This document shows, piece after piece, positions 1 through 8,455 of a stretch of DNA of 64,000 bases. The stretch comes from Fulvivirga ligni. Its GTDB lineage: Bacteria; Bacteroidota; Bacteroidia; Cytophagales; Cyclobacteriaceae. The stretch's first letter is position 1, and each line of letters starts with the position of its first letter. The position numbers and the translations under genes are program-made. Location of the stretch: assembly GCF_021389935.1 (NCBI RefSeq), contig NZ_CP089979.1, positions 4,445,001 through 4,509,000 of the forward strand, written 5' to 3'. Below the pieces are notes generated by a model. The model did no database searches and was not told the DNA's origin. It saw nothing but the letters and a program-made list of their open reading frames with translations.

Positions 1-852
1 TATTGTTACACGTCCACAGAATCATTTAAAGCTAAAGTCATGGTAGCCAATTATTCCAATAAAGCTATTTCCGAAACGCTACAGTGGGAATTAAAAAATG
101 AAGCAGGAGATATTCTACATCAAGGTACTTTAGCTCACTCAATAACTAAACAAGGTGTGATAGATCTCGCAGATATCAATTTCGATTTCTTAAAGATTCA
201 TACTGCTCAAAAGCTTAGCCTGGAGCTTTCACTATCAGGATATACAAACTCCTACCCTATTTGGGTTTATCCGAAGACAGAGGCACCTGCCAATGAGGTC
301 TTGGTCAGCAAAAGACTCGATTCAAAAACCCTTTCACAACTTAGTGCAGGACGAAGCATTTTGCTCTTCCCTCAAACTGCAGATGTAGCAGATAAAAGTC
401 TGCCAGGTCATTTCCCCTCGGACTTCTGGAACTACGGCATGTTTAAAGGGATCAGTGAGTGGGTGAAAAAGCCAGTTTCTCCAGGTACCTTAGGCTTGTT
501 GATGAACCCAGAGCACCCCATATTCAATTCATTTCCTACAGATTTCCACACCAATTGGCAATGGTTTTCTATTATCAAAGCTAGTAATTCACTCATACTA
601 GATAGCACAAGTCATGATTACAGGCCCATAATTCAGGTGATTGATAATTTGGAAAGAAATCATAAGCTGGGGTTCATTTTTGAATTCAAAGTGGGGCGAG
701 GAAGACTTCTCGTTTGTATGTCTGACCTTGAGCGTATTAAAGAAAAGCCAGAAGCAGCCCAGCTATACACCTCCATTCTACAATACATGGATTCAGATGA
801 TTTTAACCCCGAGAATGAAATAAATGCCAATGACCTGAAAAAATTGCTATAA
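1..852 (+). CDS. C-terminal part of a glycoside hydrolase family 2-type protein (5' truncated by window)
   Basis: The frame is open from the first base and upstream-like residues precede the first ATG at 40, so the gene starts outside the window; 283 residues are visible. The end, with the block NLERNHKLGFIFE followed by a VGRGRLLVC segment, resembles the C-terminus of Bacteroidota family-2 glycosidases (beta-galactosidase-like exoenzymes that act on plant or algal polysaccharides in the periplasm). The catalytic barrel is not in view, so substrate and activity cannot be judged. An alternative is a sugar-binding protein without catalysis. The next gene starts 43 bases later on the same strand but has an unrelated function. 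The family call is from memory of the C-terminal signature; confidence is moderate. Confidence 0.55.
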   Translation, partial: YCYTSTESFKAKVMVANYSNKAISETLQWELKNEAGDILHQGTLAHSITKQGVIDLADINFDFLKIHTAQKLSLELSLSGYTNSYPIWVYPKTEAPANEVLVSKRLDSKTLSQLSAGRSILLFPQTADVADKSLPGHFPSDFWNYGMFKGISEWVKKPVSPGTLGLLMNPEHPIFNSFPTDFHTNWQWFSIIKASNSLILDSTSHDYRPIIQVIDNLERNHKLGFIFEFKVGRGRLLVCMSDLERIKEKPEAAQLYTSILQYMDSDDFNPENEINANDLKKLL

Positions 853-894
853 ACCGATTTACCTTTTATAGATTCATCTTATTAAATTGAACCT

Positions 895-1335
895 ATGATA
901 GAACCAATATTAGATCAGCCGCTAGAACAAGAGAAGAATTACGAATTAGCTCAAAAAAGTGCTCGCGTAATCGCTTTTATCATTGACTACATCATTTTTC
1001 TGGTCATATTCTTTGCTCTCGTTAGCTTTTTTGGAAGTTCCCGTGGGCTTAGTTTTTCTCTAGAGGGCTATCCTGCATTATTGCTTTTTGCTATCACAAT
1101 TTTCCTTTGGCCTATCAGTGAAGCACTTTGGGGGCAAACGGTGGGTAAAAGAGCCATGAGAATAAAGGTTCTAAAAGCGAATTATGAACCCATAGGTTTT
1201 GGACAGGCCATTATCAGGTTTATTCTAGCCCCGCTTGACTGTTTCTTTTTAGTAGGACTTATAGTAGCATCATCAAGCAAAAATAATCAACGCATAGGCG
1301 ATGCCGCGGCAAATACTATAGTAGTTCGCAACTAA
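895..1335 (+). CDS. RDD family integral membrane protein
   Basis: A 146-residue protein with three hydrophobic segments (about residues 24-46, 57-77 and 108-126), which is the usual size and layout of single RDD-domain proteins. Typical family marks are an Arg and an Asp in the first segment (ARVIAFIIDY), the loop GQTVGKRAMRIKVL after the second segment and the closing GDAAANTIVV. The family is widespread and its role is mostly unknown; some members have been linked to ion transport or to membrane-protein maturation. It stands alone between the glycosidase and a Crp/Fnr regulator, so its context gives no specific role. The ATG at 895 is the only sensible start. Confidence 0.85.
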   Translation: MIEPILDQPLEQEKNYELAQKSARVIAFIIDYIIFLVIFFALVSFFGSSRGLSFSLEGYPALLLFAITIFLWPISEALWGQTVGKRAMRIKVLKANYEPIGFGQAIIRFILAPLDCFFLVGLIVASSSKNNQRIGDAAANTIVVRN

Positions 1336-1374
1336 CATATATTACTTACCTTTACCACCCCAAGTGCTGGTAAA

Positions 1375-1950
1375 ATGTATAGCGATCTTTATAGTCATAT
1401 CACTCAGTTTGTAGAGCTTAATTCAAATGATTTTGAGCAAATATCTTCATATTATGAGTGCAAGACCATTAAAAAGAAAAAGCACTTGCTAAAGGCCAAT
1501 GATTTATGCAAGGAAATCTATTTTGTAACTAAAGGATGCCTTCACCTCTATTTCATTGATGACAGCGGCACTGAGAAAACGGTTCAGTTTGCCATGGAAA
1601 ACTGGTGGTTATCAGACTTTCAGGCCTTTAACAGGCAGAGCAAAACCAACTTCTTCATCCAGGCCGTAGAAACTACTGACTTACTTCATATCTCTTTTGA
1701 TAATTACCAGAAGCTACTGACCGACTGGCCCATTATGGAACGCTATTATAGGCAAATTCATGAAATAGCTCATGGCGCGTCCCTTACCAGAATGAGGTAC
1801 ATTTTCAACTATTCCAAAGAAGAGGTTTTTTACAGATTCAGAGAGCAGTTTCCTGAGTTTGTACAGCGCGTACCGCAATACCTGGTCGCCAGCTTTCTAG
1901 GACTCACACCAGAGTATCTTAGTAAAATCAGAGGAAAGAAGCTTTCTTAA
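1375..1950 (+). CDS. Crp/Fnr family transcriptional regulator
   Basis: At 191 residues this is the standard length of the short Bacteroidota Crp/Fnr-like regulators. Residues about 20-115 form the cyclic-nucleotide-binding beta-roll (KKHLLKANDLCKEIYFVTKGCLHLYF, split across two strands, then a VQFAMENWW turn). The C-terminus at about 165-188 contains VASFLGLTPEYLSKIRGK, which matches the recognition helix of the family. Residues that bind cAMP in E. coli CRP are not conserved, so the ligand is unknown. It precedes the AhpD-like/DJ-1 pair by 62 bases on the same strand, but a separate promoter-like TAGCTTTG stands between them. It could regulate that pair; this is inference from position only. 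Confidence 0.85.
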   Translation: MYSDLYSHITQFVELNSNDFEQISSYYECKTIKKKKHLLKANDLCKEIYFVTKGCLHLYFIDDSGTEKTVQFAMENWWLSDFQAFNRQSKTNFFIQAVETTDLLHISFDNYQKLLTDWPIMERYYRQIHEIAHGASLTRMRYIFNYSKEEVFYRFREQFPEFVQRVPQYLVASFLGLTPEYLSKIRGKKLS

Positions 1951-1982
1951 TCTAGGTTAAGATTTTTCTATAATATGGCCCC

Positions 1983-1990
1983 TAGCTTTG
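1983..1990 (+). promoter_or_regulatory. Candidate Bacteroidota -7 promoter element (TAGCTTTG)
   Basis: TAGCTTTG is a perfect match to the Bacteroidota -7 consensus TAnnTTTG and lies 23 bases upstream of the ATG at 2013. A T-run (GATTTTTC, about 1961-1968) stands where a -33 TTTG would be expected. Between promoter and start codon there is also an AAAGGAG Shine-Dalgarno-like stretch, unusual in this phylum, which supports the start at 2013. Confidence 0.5.
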
Positions 1991-2012
1991 TCCTAACAAA
2001 AGCAAAGGAGCT

Positions 2013-2450
2013 ATGAAACAGAGAATTCAAATAGACCAATTAGAACCCAATGGCTATAAAGCAATGTTTGGCCTGGAGCATTATATCCGTAACTCAGGAC
2101 TAGATAAAGGCTGGTTAGAACTGATAAAAATCAGAGCGTCACAGATAAATAAATGTGCATTCTGCATTAACATGCACACCACAGATGCACTAAATAATGG
2201 AGAAACACCACAACGCATTTTTCAATTAGCCGCCTGGGAAGAATCCAGCTTGTTTAGCGATGAGGAAAAGTTGATCTTGAAAATAACAGAAGAAGTTACC
2301 AGCATACAGGAACAGGGCCTTTCTGAGGAAACCTACCAGAGCGCATCGGAAACTTTTAACGACAATACTTTAGCACAAATAATTATGGCTGTAACCATCA
2401 TTAATGCATGGAATAGAATAGCTGTAAGTACTCATAAACCGTTTAATTAA
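2013..2450 (+). CDS. Carboxymuconolactone decarboxylase family protein (AhpD-like)
   Basis: A 145-residue alpha-helical protein of the CMD/AhpD fold. The segment CAFCINMH carries the redox pair Cys48/Cys51 and His55, the catalytic arrangement of AhpD-type alkylhydroperoxidases. The opening residues (ALEPNGYKAMFGLE-type pattern) are typical of the subfamily often annotated as carboxymuconolactone decarboxylase. It probably reduces peroxides or thiols in the cytoplasm rather than degrading aromatics, as the CxxC pair is kept. It is followed 2 bases later by a DJ-1/PfpI lipoprotein, so the two are probably co-transcribed. A good SD sequence lies upstream of the start. Confidence 0.85.
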   Translation: MKQRIQIDQLEPNGYKAMFGLEHYIRNSGLDKGWLELIKIRASQINKCAFCINMHTTDALNNGETPQRIFQLAAWEESSLFSDEEKLILKITEEVTSIQEQGLSEETYQSASETFNDNTLAQIIMAVTIINAWNRIAVSTHKPFN

Positions 2451-2452
2451 TA

Positions 2453-3187
2453 ATGAAATATTTAAGTTTAGTATTATTGGCCGCTTTGTCTATCATCGGC
2501 TGCCAAAACAATCAGAAAGAAGAGGCTACTGCTTCAGCGCCAGCAAAGGAAGAAGTAAAAGAGCGAAAGCATATAAAACCTTTTAAAGAGGGGCTGCCAG
2601 TAATTGGCCTTTTGATGTACGATGGCGTTCTTACTACAGAAGTTACGGCGGCCGCAGATGTATTTAGCAAACCTACCGAAGATGGCGAGCAGCTTTTTAA
2701 TGTGATCACCATTGCTGAATCTAAAGATCCGATAGTAACAGAAGAAGGTCTGACCATGGTTGCAGATCATGACTTTTCAGATTGCCCTCAGCTAGATGTG
2801 CTCTTCGTACCCAGTGCCTACGACATGTACACGCAAGTGCACAATGAGAACATAGTGCAATTCATCCAAAAGCAAAATGAGCATACGAAATACACTGTAA
2901 GCAATTGTGGTGGGGCACAGCTTATCGGTAAATCAGGCATTGCTGAAGGCAAGAAAATAGTTACATGGATTGGCGGTGGTAAGCAGCTTCAAATTGATTA
3001 TCCTCAACTACTGGTACAGGATGATTCGGTGGTAACTTATGTAGAAGACGGCAAGTTCCTGTCATCTAATGGCAACCTGGCCAGCTATATCTCATCATTG
3101 AATCTGGTAGAAAAAATGACCAGCAAAGAACATAGAGAATTCGTGGAGTCTTATCTGTATTTGGATAGATTGCAGGATTGGAAATAA
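2453..3187 (+). CDS. Lipoprotein with DJ-1/PfpI (class I glutamine amidotransferase-like) domain
   Basis: The protein begins with a lipoprotein signal (LSIIGC, lipid Cys17) and a charged Ala/Glu/Lys linker. From about residue 48 it has a DJ-1/PfpI domain: VIGLLMYDGVLTTE at the first strand, and the nucleophile elbow VSNCGGAQL with Cys152. Secreted or membrane-anchored DJ-1 domains of this kind are known from AraC-like regulators and isolated hydratases; the activity could be glyoxalase, protease or chaperone-like. The glutamate usually supporting the Cys may be the Glu63 in the LTTEVTA stretch. It follows the AhpD-like gene by two bases, suggesting a joint role in oxidative or carbonyl stress. 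A hairpin terminator follows. Confidence 0.8.
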   Translation: MKYLSLVLLAALSIIGCQNNQKEEATASAPAKEEVKERKHIKPFKEGLPVIGLLMYDGVLTTEVTAAADVFSKPTEDGEQLFNVITIAESKDPIVTEEGLTMVADHDFSDCPQLDVLFVPSAYDMYTQVHNENIVQFIQKQNEHTKYTVSNCGGAQLIGKSGIAEGKKIVTWIGGGKQLQIDYPQLLVQDDSVVTYVEDGKFLSSNGNLASYISSLNLVEKMTSKEHREFVESYLYLDRLQDWK

Positions 3188-3194
3188 TAGACAT

Positions 3195-3217
3195 AGGCCC
3201 CATGTTTTTGGGGCCCT
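3195..3217. terminator. Hairpin terminator between convergent genes
   Basis: GGCCCC (3196-3201) pairs with GGGGCC (3210-3215) across a loop with five T residues. It sits between the stop of the DJ-1 gene (+) and the end of the TonB/LRR gene (-), 3-4 bases from the latter, so it can serve both directions. The downstream T-tract is weak (CTTTA), so efficiency is uncertain. Confidence 0.6.
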
Positions 3218-3220
3218 TTA

Positions 3221-5119
3221 CTATTCAAATATTATAATGGTTTTCTTTAATGCCTTACTTAATAACTTAAGCTCTTCATCATTAATAGCATTGCCTACTA
3301 ACGATAGCTCTTTTAATTGCTTCATTTCGTACAGTTCTTTAGGTAGCGATGTAAGACCGGTAAAATTTAATGCTAATATTTCCAGCTTCTTCAGTTTATA
3401 AATATCCGCTGGTATTGAACCTATTGCATTATCAGAGAGGTCCAATGCCCTTAGATTCTCCATCTGAAGTATTACCTCTGGAAATTTTTCAAACTTATTT
3501 TCCCCAAGCCCTAAAATTTTTAAATTTTCTAATTGATCAAAATTTGCTGGTAGACTGCTAAGTTCATTGTAAGGAAGGAACAATTTTTCAAGATTGCTTA
3601 ACATACAAATCTCATCTGGCAGGTCAGCAATATTATTTTTCTCTAAATCCAAAGTTATTAGCTTTTTAAGCTTGTAGATATTTCTATCCACATTCTTTAA
3701 ATTCGTCTTCGTTAATGACAAATGTGTGATTTTTGGGTTTTTCATTATGGCTTCCCCTATTGATGAATACCTATTATCGTGCATCATCTCAAAAACATCT
3801 GTAACATTAGGCTTCATCATAATAGCCGTAATAATTATTGTTTGCAAAACCACTCCTTCTGGTAATTCAATTTCTTCAAATTTCCTGGGGTCCCTACTTA
3901 ACCTGAAAATTATAGGCTGAATGTAAATTCGCGATGGAAAAAATTGCTTCTTTAACAATTCTGAGGGAACACTTGCTAACGCTTTTTTAACCTCATCAGC
4001 ACATCCTCCTCCGATATCGTTAATAATATGCAAGTCTGAAATTTTATTATTCTTCACCATAAAAGAAACATGTACTATCCCCTCTATTCCCCCTGACCTA
4101 GCTTCTGATGGATACACTATTTTTTCAGAAACATATTGAGTGAATGTCACTGTAGTTTCACGGCCTAATTTAAATGTAACAGGCAGAACAATTCTCTGCT
4201 CTACTGCTTCACCTTCCATAAAAGCAGGAGTCCATTTTGGACTGTTCCTTATTACCCGAAGAGTTTCTTCATCGCAGCCTCCTCCAATCCCCTTTACAAC
4301 CTCAACATCCTTTATCTGTCCATCTTTACCTACAACCATGGAGGCATAAACTTTACCCTGGATCCCTAATCTCCTGGCTTCTACAGGATACCTTAAATTA
4401 ATTGCCACATATTGGTAAAATTGAGGATATCCACCTATAGGCATTGCAGGATCATCAACTATCGCAAAAACTTCCTCTCTCTTTTTAAGGTTCAGCCTAT
4501 AATATTGTCTTATTGGCAGATCATTACTTGTGGCAATCATAAATCCCTTTAATTCCTCAAGTGCCGTTCCCATAATATTTTGAATATGATTAGCGCTATC
4601 ACCTTCAACTCTAGCTTCCACTTCGCCCAGAGATCCATTCGCATCTATTGTAAAAGATATTTCTGCTTCATATTGCTCATCATCCTTATATAATCCCGCT
4701 GATTTGAATGCGCTTTTTAGATCTGAATAAAACTGACTTTGTCCACCTCTATATAAAATCCCGGCCCCCTCATCATCTCCTCCTTGCCCTATTTTAACAT
4801 CCAAATCATCATTTGTAAGAATCATTTTAACGTAATTCCTTCTAAGTCTTATAAGAATTTGCTCAGACTGACTAACCTTAAATCCACTTGTAACATAACT
4901 GGGATGCGCTATAATCAGGGAATCACCTTCTGCCACTGATAACTCAAAAAAGCCCAAATAGTTGGTATAATCCCCACTAGAAGTGCCATACTTGATTACA
5001 GCAGCTCCTCTTATAACCTCACCGCTTTTTTCATCAATTAACTTCCCTGTAAGAATTTTTGCCGATGCATAGAAAGGTAAAAGCACCGCAATAAAAAGAG
5101 TAATTAAAAAATATCTCAT
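3221..5119 (-). CDS. Secreted TonB_C-domain protein with C-terminal leucine-rich repeats
   Basis: The frame could start at a TTG (5146), but the ATG at 5119 directly opens a signal peptide (MRYFLITLF to YASA) and is preferred; about 632 residues. Positions below count from the TTG. After the signal comes a carboxypeptidase-regulatory-like beta domain (about 32-100, ILTGKLIDEKSGEVIRGA). Two TonB C-terminal-like domains follow (about 240-328, with LRYPVEARRLGIQGKVY, and about 334-418, with IVYPSEARSGGIEGIVHV); a degenerate third may occupy 125-222. The end (about 475-635) holds at least six LRR units of about 23 residues (LDLxxNNI/LxxLP). The combination is unusual. It is probably periplasmic or surface-exposed; function unknown. 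Confidence 0.75.
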   Translation of the reverse strand: MRYFLITLFIAVLLPFYASAKILTGKLIDEKSGEVIRGAAVIKYGTSSGDYTNYLGFFELSVAEGDSLIIAHPSYVTSGFKVSQSEQILIRLRRNYVKMILTNDDLDVKIGQGGDDEGAGILYRGGQSQFYSDLKSAFKSAGLYKDDEQYEAEISFTIDANGSLGEVEARVEGDSANHIQNIMGTALEELKGFMIATSNDLPIRQYYRLNLKKREEVFAIVDDPAMPIGGYPQFYQYVAINLRYPVEARRLGIQGKVYASMVVGKDGQIKDVEVVKGIGGGCDEETLRVIRNSPKWTPAFMEGEAVEQRIVLPVTFKLGRETTVTFTQYVSEKIVYPSEARSGGIEGIVHVSFMVKNNKISDLHIINDIGGGCADEVKKALASVPSELLKKQFFPSRIYIQPIIFRLSRDPRKFEEIELPEGVVLQTIIITAIMMKPNVTDVFEMMHDNRYSSIGEAIMKNPKITHLSLTKTNLKNVDRNIYKLKKLITLDLEKNNIADLPDEICMLSNLEKLFLPYNELSSLPANFDQLENLKILGLGENKFEKFPEVILQMENLRALDLSDNAIGSIPADIYKLKKLEILALNFTGLTSLPKELYEMKQLKELSLVGNAINDEELKLLSKALKKTIIIFE

Positions 5120-5313
5120 CCAGATCAAAAAATGTTCAATCTGCAATTTAAAAATTTTATGATCAATTTTATAATTTATATTAATTATGAGACCTTCTTG
5201 TCAAATTTAGGGAAATGAACCGACCAAGTTCTGAGCAACTGAGGACAACTCACAGTTCTCCAGTAATAATGATTGCTTACCAACCATAGATAAAAAAGGA
5301 AGCAACAGTAACC

Positions 5314-5619
5314 TCACATCCTCTCACCTTTCACCAATAACGTAGACCGTACTGATTCCTCCTTCAAATGCATAAACTTCAATCGGGAATCATCTTTCAT
5401 ATAGCCTTGTAAATCAGCCTCTGAGGGAAATGTAACAAAATGAATCTCGTATGGTGTTTCACCTTCTGTATGATCAATAAAACTCTCTTTTTCAGGCCTT
5501 ACCCGATAGGTAATTTCGCCGCCATGCTTTTGAAGAAGGGGTAAAACCTTGCTTTCAAATTCCAGAAAAATCTCTTCTTTTCCCGGCTTAACGAATATCA
5601 ATTGGGTGATGTAGATCAT
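5314..5619 (-). CDS. DUF1330-like small ferredoxin-fold protein
   Basis: 101 residues beginning MIYITQLIFVKPGKEE, with an alternating strand/helix pattern of the dimeric alpha-beta barrel superfamily and the length of DUF1330 proteins. The family has no firmly assigned reaction; some relatives are monooxygenase-like. Its ATG overlaps the stop of the upstream gene (5616-6188) by four bases, so the two are translationally coupled. No catalytic residue can be named with confidence. Confidence 0.6.
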   Translation of the reverse strand: MIYITQLIFVKPGKEEIFLEFESKVLPLLQKHGGEITYRVRPEKESFIDHTEGETPYEIHFVTFPSEADLQGYMKDDSRLKFMHLKEESVRSTLLVKGERM

Positions 5620-6188
5620 AGATCATATCGTGATAAATATTTCTTAAGTCTATCCAAATCTTTAGGTCTGCCTTTACCGCAACTAGGCGGCATTCTCCGA
5701 TACACCTTCATATCATCCATCACCAATAAACCTTCAGAAGCGTTAAAATAATAGCCTATGTTTTTGATAGAAGCATAATAAGTAGTATGCTCAATTTCAT
5801 CTATTTTTATTGGAATAGAACGTTTTACTTCATCGTTAAAATCATTCAAATCATTAGAATATATGTTAATCGAGAATAGTCGATTAAAGGCAAAGTTCAA
5901 TATGACATAATATTCACTATCAAGCAAAATGTAATCAGAAATTACCTCTGACTCACTTTCTGGACGTATACCTTGAAGCGAGTCCGCTAAAAAAAGGAAT
6001 TTGTCATCTATTATTACACCACCATCATTGATCTTATATAAATTATCAATAGAATCTGGAGTCATACCAAAATAAAATGACCTATTGATTAGCGTTTCTG
6101 TCAATGATTGCACTTGACAATGAACACTTTTAAAGTTCACCAGACTAATTAGAATTGTGCAAATGGATATTTTTATGAAATATCTCAT
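5616..6188 (-). CDS. Secreted hypothetical protein
   Basis: 190 residues with a probable signal peptide (MRYFIKISICTILISLVNF to VHCQ, cleavage near residue 25). I recognise no domain. The rest is mixed charged and hydrophobic, with beta-rich predicted stretches (YILLDSEYYVILNFAFNRLFS) and a short C-terminal motif MPPSCGKGRP with one Cys. The start ATG at 6188 has the same MRYF opening as the preferred start of the TonB/LRR protein downstream, which may reflect common origin or chance. It overlaps the DUF1330-like gene by four bases and is likely its operon partner. Confidence 0.6.
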   Translation of the reverse strand: MRYFIKISICTILISLVNFKSVHCQVQSLTETLINRSFYFGMTPDSIDNLYKINDGGVIIDDKFLFLADSLQGIRPESESEVISDYILLDSEYYVILNFAFNRLFSINIYSNDLNDFNDEVKRSIPIKIDEIEHTTYYASIKNIGYYFNASEGLLVMDDMKVYRRMPPSCGKGRPKDLDRLKKYLSRYDL

Positions 6189-6254
6189 CCTAACTTAAAA
6201 TAAAAAACAAGTGACATATTTATTGGCACCTTCTGATTAATCTTCATTTATCCA

Positions 6255-7169
6255 TCAATTAAAAGACCTCCTAAACTCCAAAGGTGAAAGCTGAGTTTTG
6301 GTCTTGAACAATTTACTAAACGACTGTGGATATTCAAAGCCTAATTCATAAGCTATTTCACTCACGGTGAGGTTGGTAGTGCTCAATTTTTCCTTGGCCA
6401 GGGCCACCAACTTCTCTTGTATATGCTGCTGTGTACTTTTACCGGTGAGTAATTTTAAAACATTGCTCAAATAACCCGGAGATAAATTGAGCTGGTCCGA
6501 TACAAACTGCACTGTTGGAGCTCCGTTAGTGGTTAGCTCATTGCTTTTGAAGTAATCATTGAGAAGGGTCTCAAGCTTATCAAGCACCTGATGATTACTG
6601 ATCTTTCTGGTAATGAACTGACGCTGATAAAATCGTTCAGAATAATTGAGAAGCGTCTCTAATTGTGAAATGATAATATTTTGACTGAAGTCATCAATGT
6701 TAGATTGATATTCCTGCTTAATATTTTCTATAATGTTGAGGGCTGTACTTTCTTCCTTTTTAGATAGAAAAAGAGCCTCATTAGCAGAATAATCGAAGTA
6801 ATTATACTTACCAATAGTTTTGGCCAATGGCGTATTCCATAAAAAATCAGGATGAACGAGCAACATCCATCCTGTTTTATTTGACGACCCAGCTACTCGC
6901 TGCGAAATTTTCAACACTTGTCCGGGAGCTATGAAGAACATGACGCCCTCATCAAAATCATATTCCTGCTGGCCGTAGTATATCTTTCCGTTTATATTCC
7001 GTTTGATAGAAATGGTGTAAAAATCATAAACCCAACTTGTATCACCAATGGTGTCATCCGCCTGTAAATCAGCGTAGTTAACCACACTTATGAGCGGGTG
7101 CTCAGGCTCAGGCAATCCTTTCACACGATGAAACTCACTAATGCTCTTTACTCTTTCTATCTTAGACAT
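6255..7169 (-). CDS. AraC family transcriptional regulator, paralogue 1
   Basis: About 304 residues from the ATG at 7169; the longer frame to 7208 would overlap the upstream SDR gene and lacks similarity to the paralogues, whose N-termini align with MSKIERVKSISEFH. The N-terminal half is a cupin-like sensing domain (LPEPEHPLISVV, then GVMFFIAPGQVL). The C-terminal 100 residues hold two HTH motifs, ending in VSEIAYELGFEYPQSFSKLFK, the AraC/XylS signature. It lies 13 bases downstream of the SDR gene in the same direction and is probably co-transcribed. It is clearly paralogous to the regulators at 9481-10398 and 12813-13733, sharing HPLIS, IISQLETLLNY and FITRK blocks. The likely target is the half-site pair upstream of the SDR gene (inference). 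Confidence 0.88.
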   Translation of the reverse strand: MSKIERVKSISEFHRVKGLPEPEHPLISVVNYADLQADDTIGDTSWVYDFYTISIKRNINGKIYYGQQEYDFDEGVMFFIAPGQVLKISQRVAGSSNKTGWMLLVHPDFLWNTPLAKTIGKYNYFDYSANEALFLSKKEESTALNIIENIKQEYQSNIDDFSQNIIISQLETLLNYSERFYQRQFITRKISNHQVLDKLETLLNDYFKSNELTTNGAPTVQFVSDQLNLSPGYLSNVLKLLTGKSTQQHIQEKLVALAKEKLSTTNLTVSEIAYELGFEYPQSFSKLFKTKTQLSPLEFRRSFN

Positions 7170-7182
7170 ATCAATACCAATT

Positions 7183-7902
7183 TTACCAGGGCACAATGCC
7201 ATGATCACTATAAAAACTTCCGCTCACAGCATCCTCGCTAATCACACAATCAACTATAGCCTTAGCGCCCTCTCCTACTGACTTAAAACCTTGATGATCA
7301 TTGAGATCAGTTGCTGTATAGCCTGGTGTTACGCTATTCACGCGGAAGTTTGAATTCTTCAAGCCATTTGCCAGCATTACTGTAAACGCATTTAAACTCA
7401 CTTTGGATGAAGCATAGACATTATAATCATCCCAATTGCCCATTTTATTTTCATCAGAATGCATGGTTAGCGATCCCAATTCACTACTAACATTCACTAT
7501 TACAGGACTTTCTGATTTTTTCAGTAAAGACAAGAATGCCTGGGTAGTTTGTATTGGTCCAAAGAAGTTGGTATCAAAAAGATCCTTCATATCTCTAACA
7601 TCGCACTTAGAGAAAGTTTGCTGTTTCGGACCTGCGATGGCTGCGTTGTTGATGAGCACATCCAGCACTTCTGTTCTGCTTTCCAACTCTGAAGCCGCCT
7701 GCTGCACTGAGCTGGCGTTGCTCACATCGATCTGTAAAAGATCAACATTGGTAAACCCTTCGTCCTGAAGCTGATGTAACGCTTCAAAACCTTTTTCCTG
7801 ATCCCTTGAGCCCAGGTAAACAAAATATCCTAAGCCAGCCAGTTGACGGGCCGTTTCTAATCCTATTCCTTTATTTGCTCCGGTTATTAATACTTTTTTC
7901 AT
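7183..7902 (-). CDS. Short-chain dehydrogenase/reductase (module 1)
   Basis: 239 residues, the length of a classical SDR. The cofactor motif TGANKGIG stands at residues 7-14, NNAAIAG near 86, the catalytic Ser in VNVSSELG and the catalytic Tyr/Lys in YNVYASSK, all present. The large insert between Ser and Tyr (MHSDENKMGNWDDYN) resembles carbonyl-reductase-type SDRs of bacteria. It probably reduces or oxidises a small carbonyl compound using NADP(H) in the cytoplasm; the basic residue after the first loop favours NADP. It heads a two-gene unit with the AraC regulator and has an AraC-type operator at 7956-7991. Confidence 0.88.
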   Translation of the reverse strand: MKKVLITGANKGIGLETARQLAGLGYFVYLGSRDQEKGFEALHQLQDEGFTNVDLLQIDVSNASSVQQAASELESRTEVLDVLINNAAIAGPKQQTFSKCDVRDMKDLFDTNFFGPIQTTQAFLSLLKKSESPVIVNVSSELGSLTMHSDENKMGNWDDYNVYASSKVSLNAFTVMLANGLKNSNFRVNSVTPGYTATDLNDHQGFKSVGEGAKAIVDCVISEDAVSGSFYSDHGIVPW

Positions 7903-7925
7903 GTCAATTCTACTTTAAATGATTG

Positions 7926-7991
7926 ACACAAAGTTGAGTCAAAGACTTGTCTCAGGATAAATTGAATCTGCTGATGTTGTAGCCAAATCTG
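7926..7991 (-). promoter_or_regulatory. Promoter and AraC-type operator of SDR module 1
   Basis: On the + strand two direct half-sites start at 7956 (GATAAATTGAATCTG) and 7977 (TTGTAGCCAAATCTG), exactly 21 bp apart and sharing AATCTG in register. A CAAAG (7929-7933; CTTTG in the gene direction) ends its A-run 24 bases from the first half-site. The same distances recur upstream of the oxidoreductases at 11394 and 14700. The TTTG would be the -7 element and the near half-site would cover the -33 position, as in class II activation by AraC proteins. Which of the paralogues binds is not shown. Confidence 0.65.
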
Positions 7992-8024
7992 ATATTTGAG
8001 CGTCTAATACATCAGATCTGACTA

Positions 8025-8420
8025 CTAAAGCATTTGCACCAGCTGAATGTGATTACCGCAGGTATCATTAAGCACCGCCACCTTCACTGTACCCATTTCA
8101 GTGGGCTTCATGCTAAACTCCACTTCCAGGTCTACCAGCCGCTCATATTCCTTTTGCACATCATCTACATTAAACTGGGTGTATGGAATGCCGGCTTCAA
8201 ACAAAGCTTTCTGATAAACTTTGGTCGGCTCAAAATGCTGCGGTGCAGGCTCTAATAAAACCTCCGTACCCTCCTGCTCTTCTTTAGCCACCACTGTGAG
8301 CCATCGGCTGCTCTCGCTGAGAGGTACATCATGCTTTTTAACAAAACCCAGTTTTTCAGTATAAAACTTCAGGGCGATTTCCTGATCTAGCACAGGAATA
8401 CTTGTTACTCTTACTTTCAT
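8025..8420 (-). CDS. VOC family (glyoxalase/bleomycin-resistance fold) protein
   Basis: 131 residues from the ATG at 8420; a start at 8456 is possible but would overlap the upstream AraC gene and adds a non-homologous leader. MKVRVTSIPVLDQEIALKFYTEKLGF is a standard VOC opening and the C-terminal VAVLNDTCGNHIQLVQML the usual closing, with a His and Gln at the metal-binding position. Members bind or convert small electrophiles, or only bind ligands. The gene directly follows a short AraC-type regulator (stop 36 bases upstream), a common arrangement in Bacteroidota, so it is likely controlled or co-expressed with it. Confidence 0.82.
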   Translation of the reverse strand: MKVRVTSIPVLDQEIALKFYTEKLGFVKKHDVPLSESSRWLTVVAKEEQEGTEVLLEPAPQHFEPTKVYQKALFEAGIPYTQFNVDDVQKEYERLVDLEVEFSMKPTEMGTVKVAVLNDTCGNHIQLVQML

Positions 8421-8455
8421 TTTGCGTGTTTTTGTTGATGTGTGCAAATTGAACA

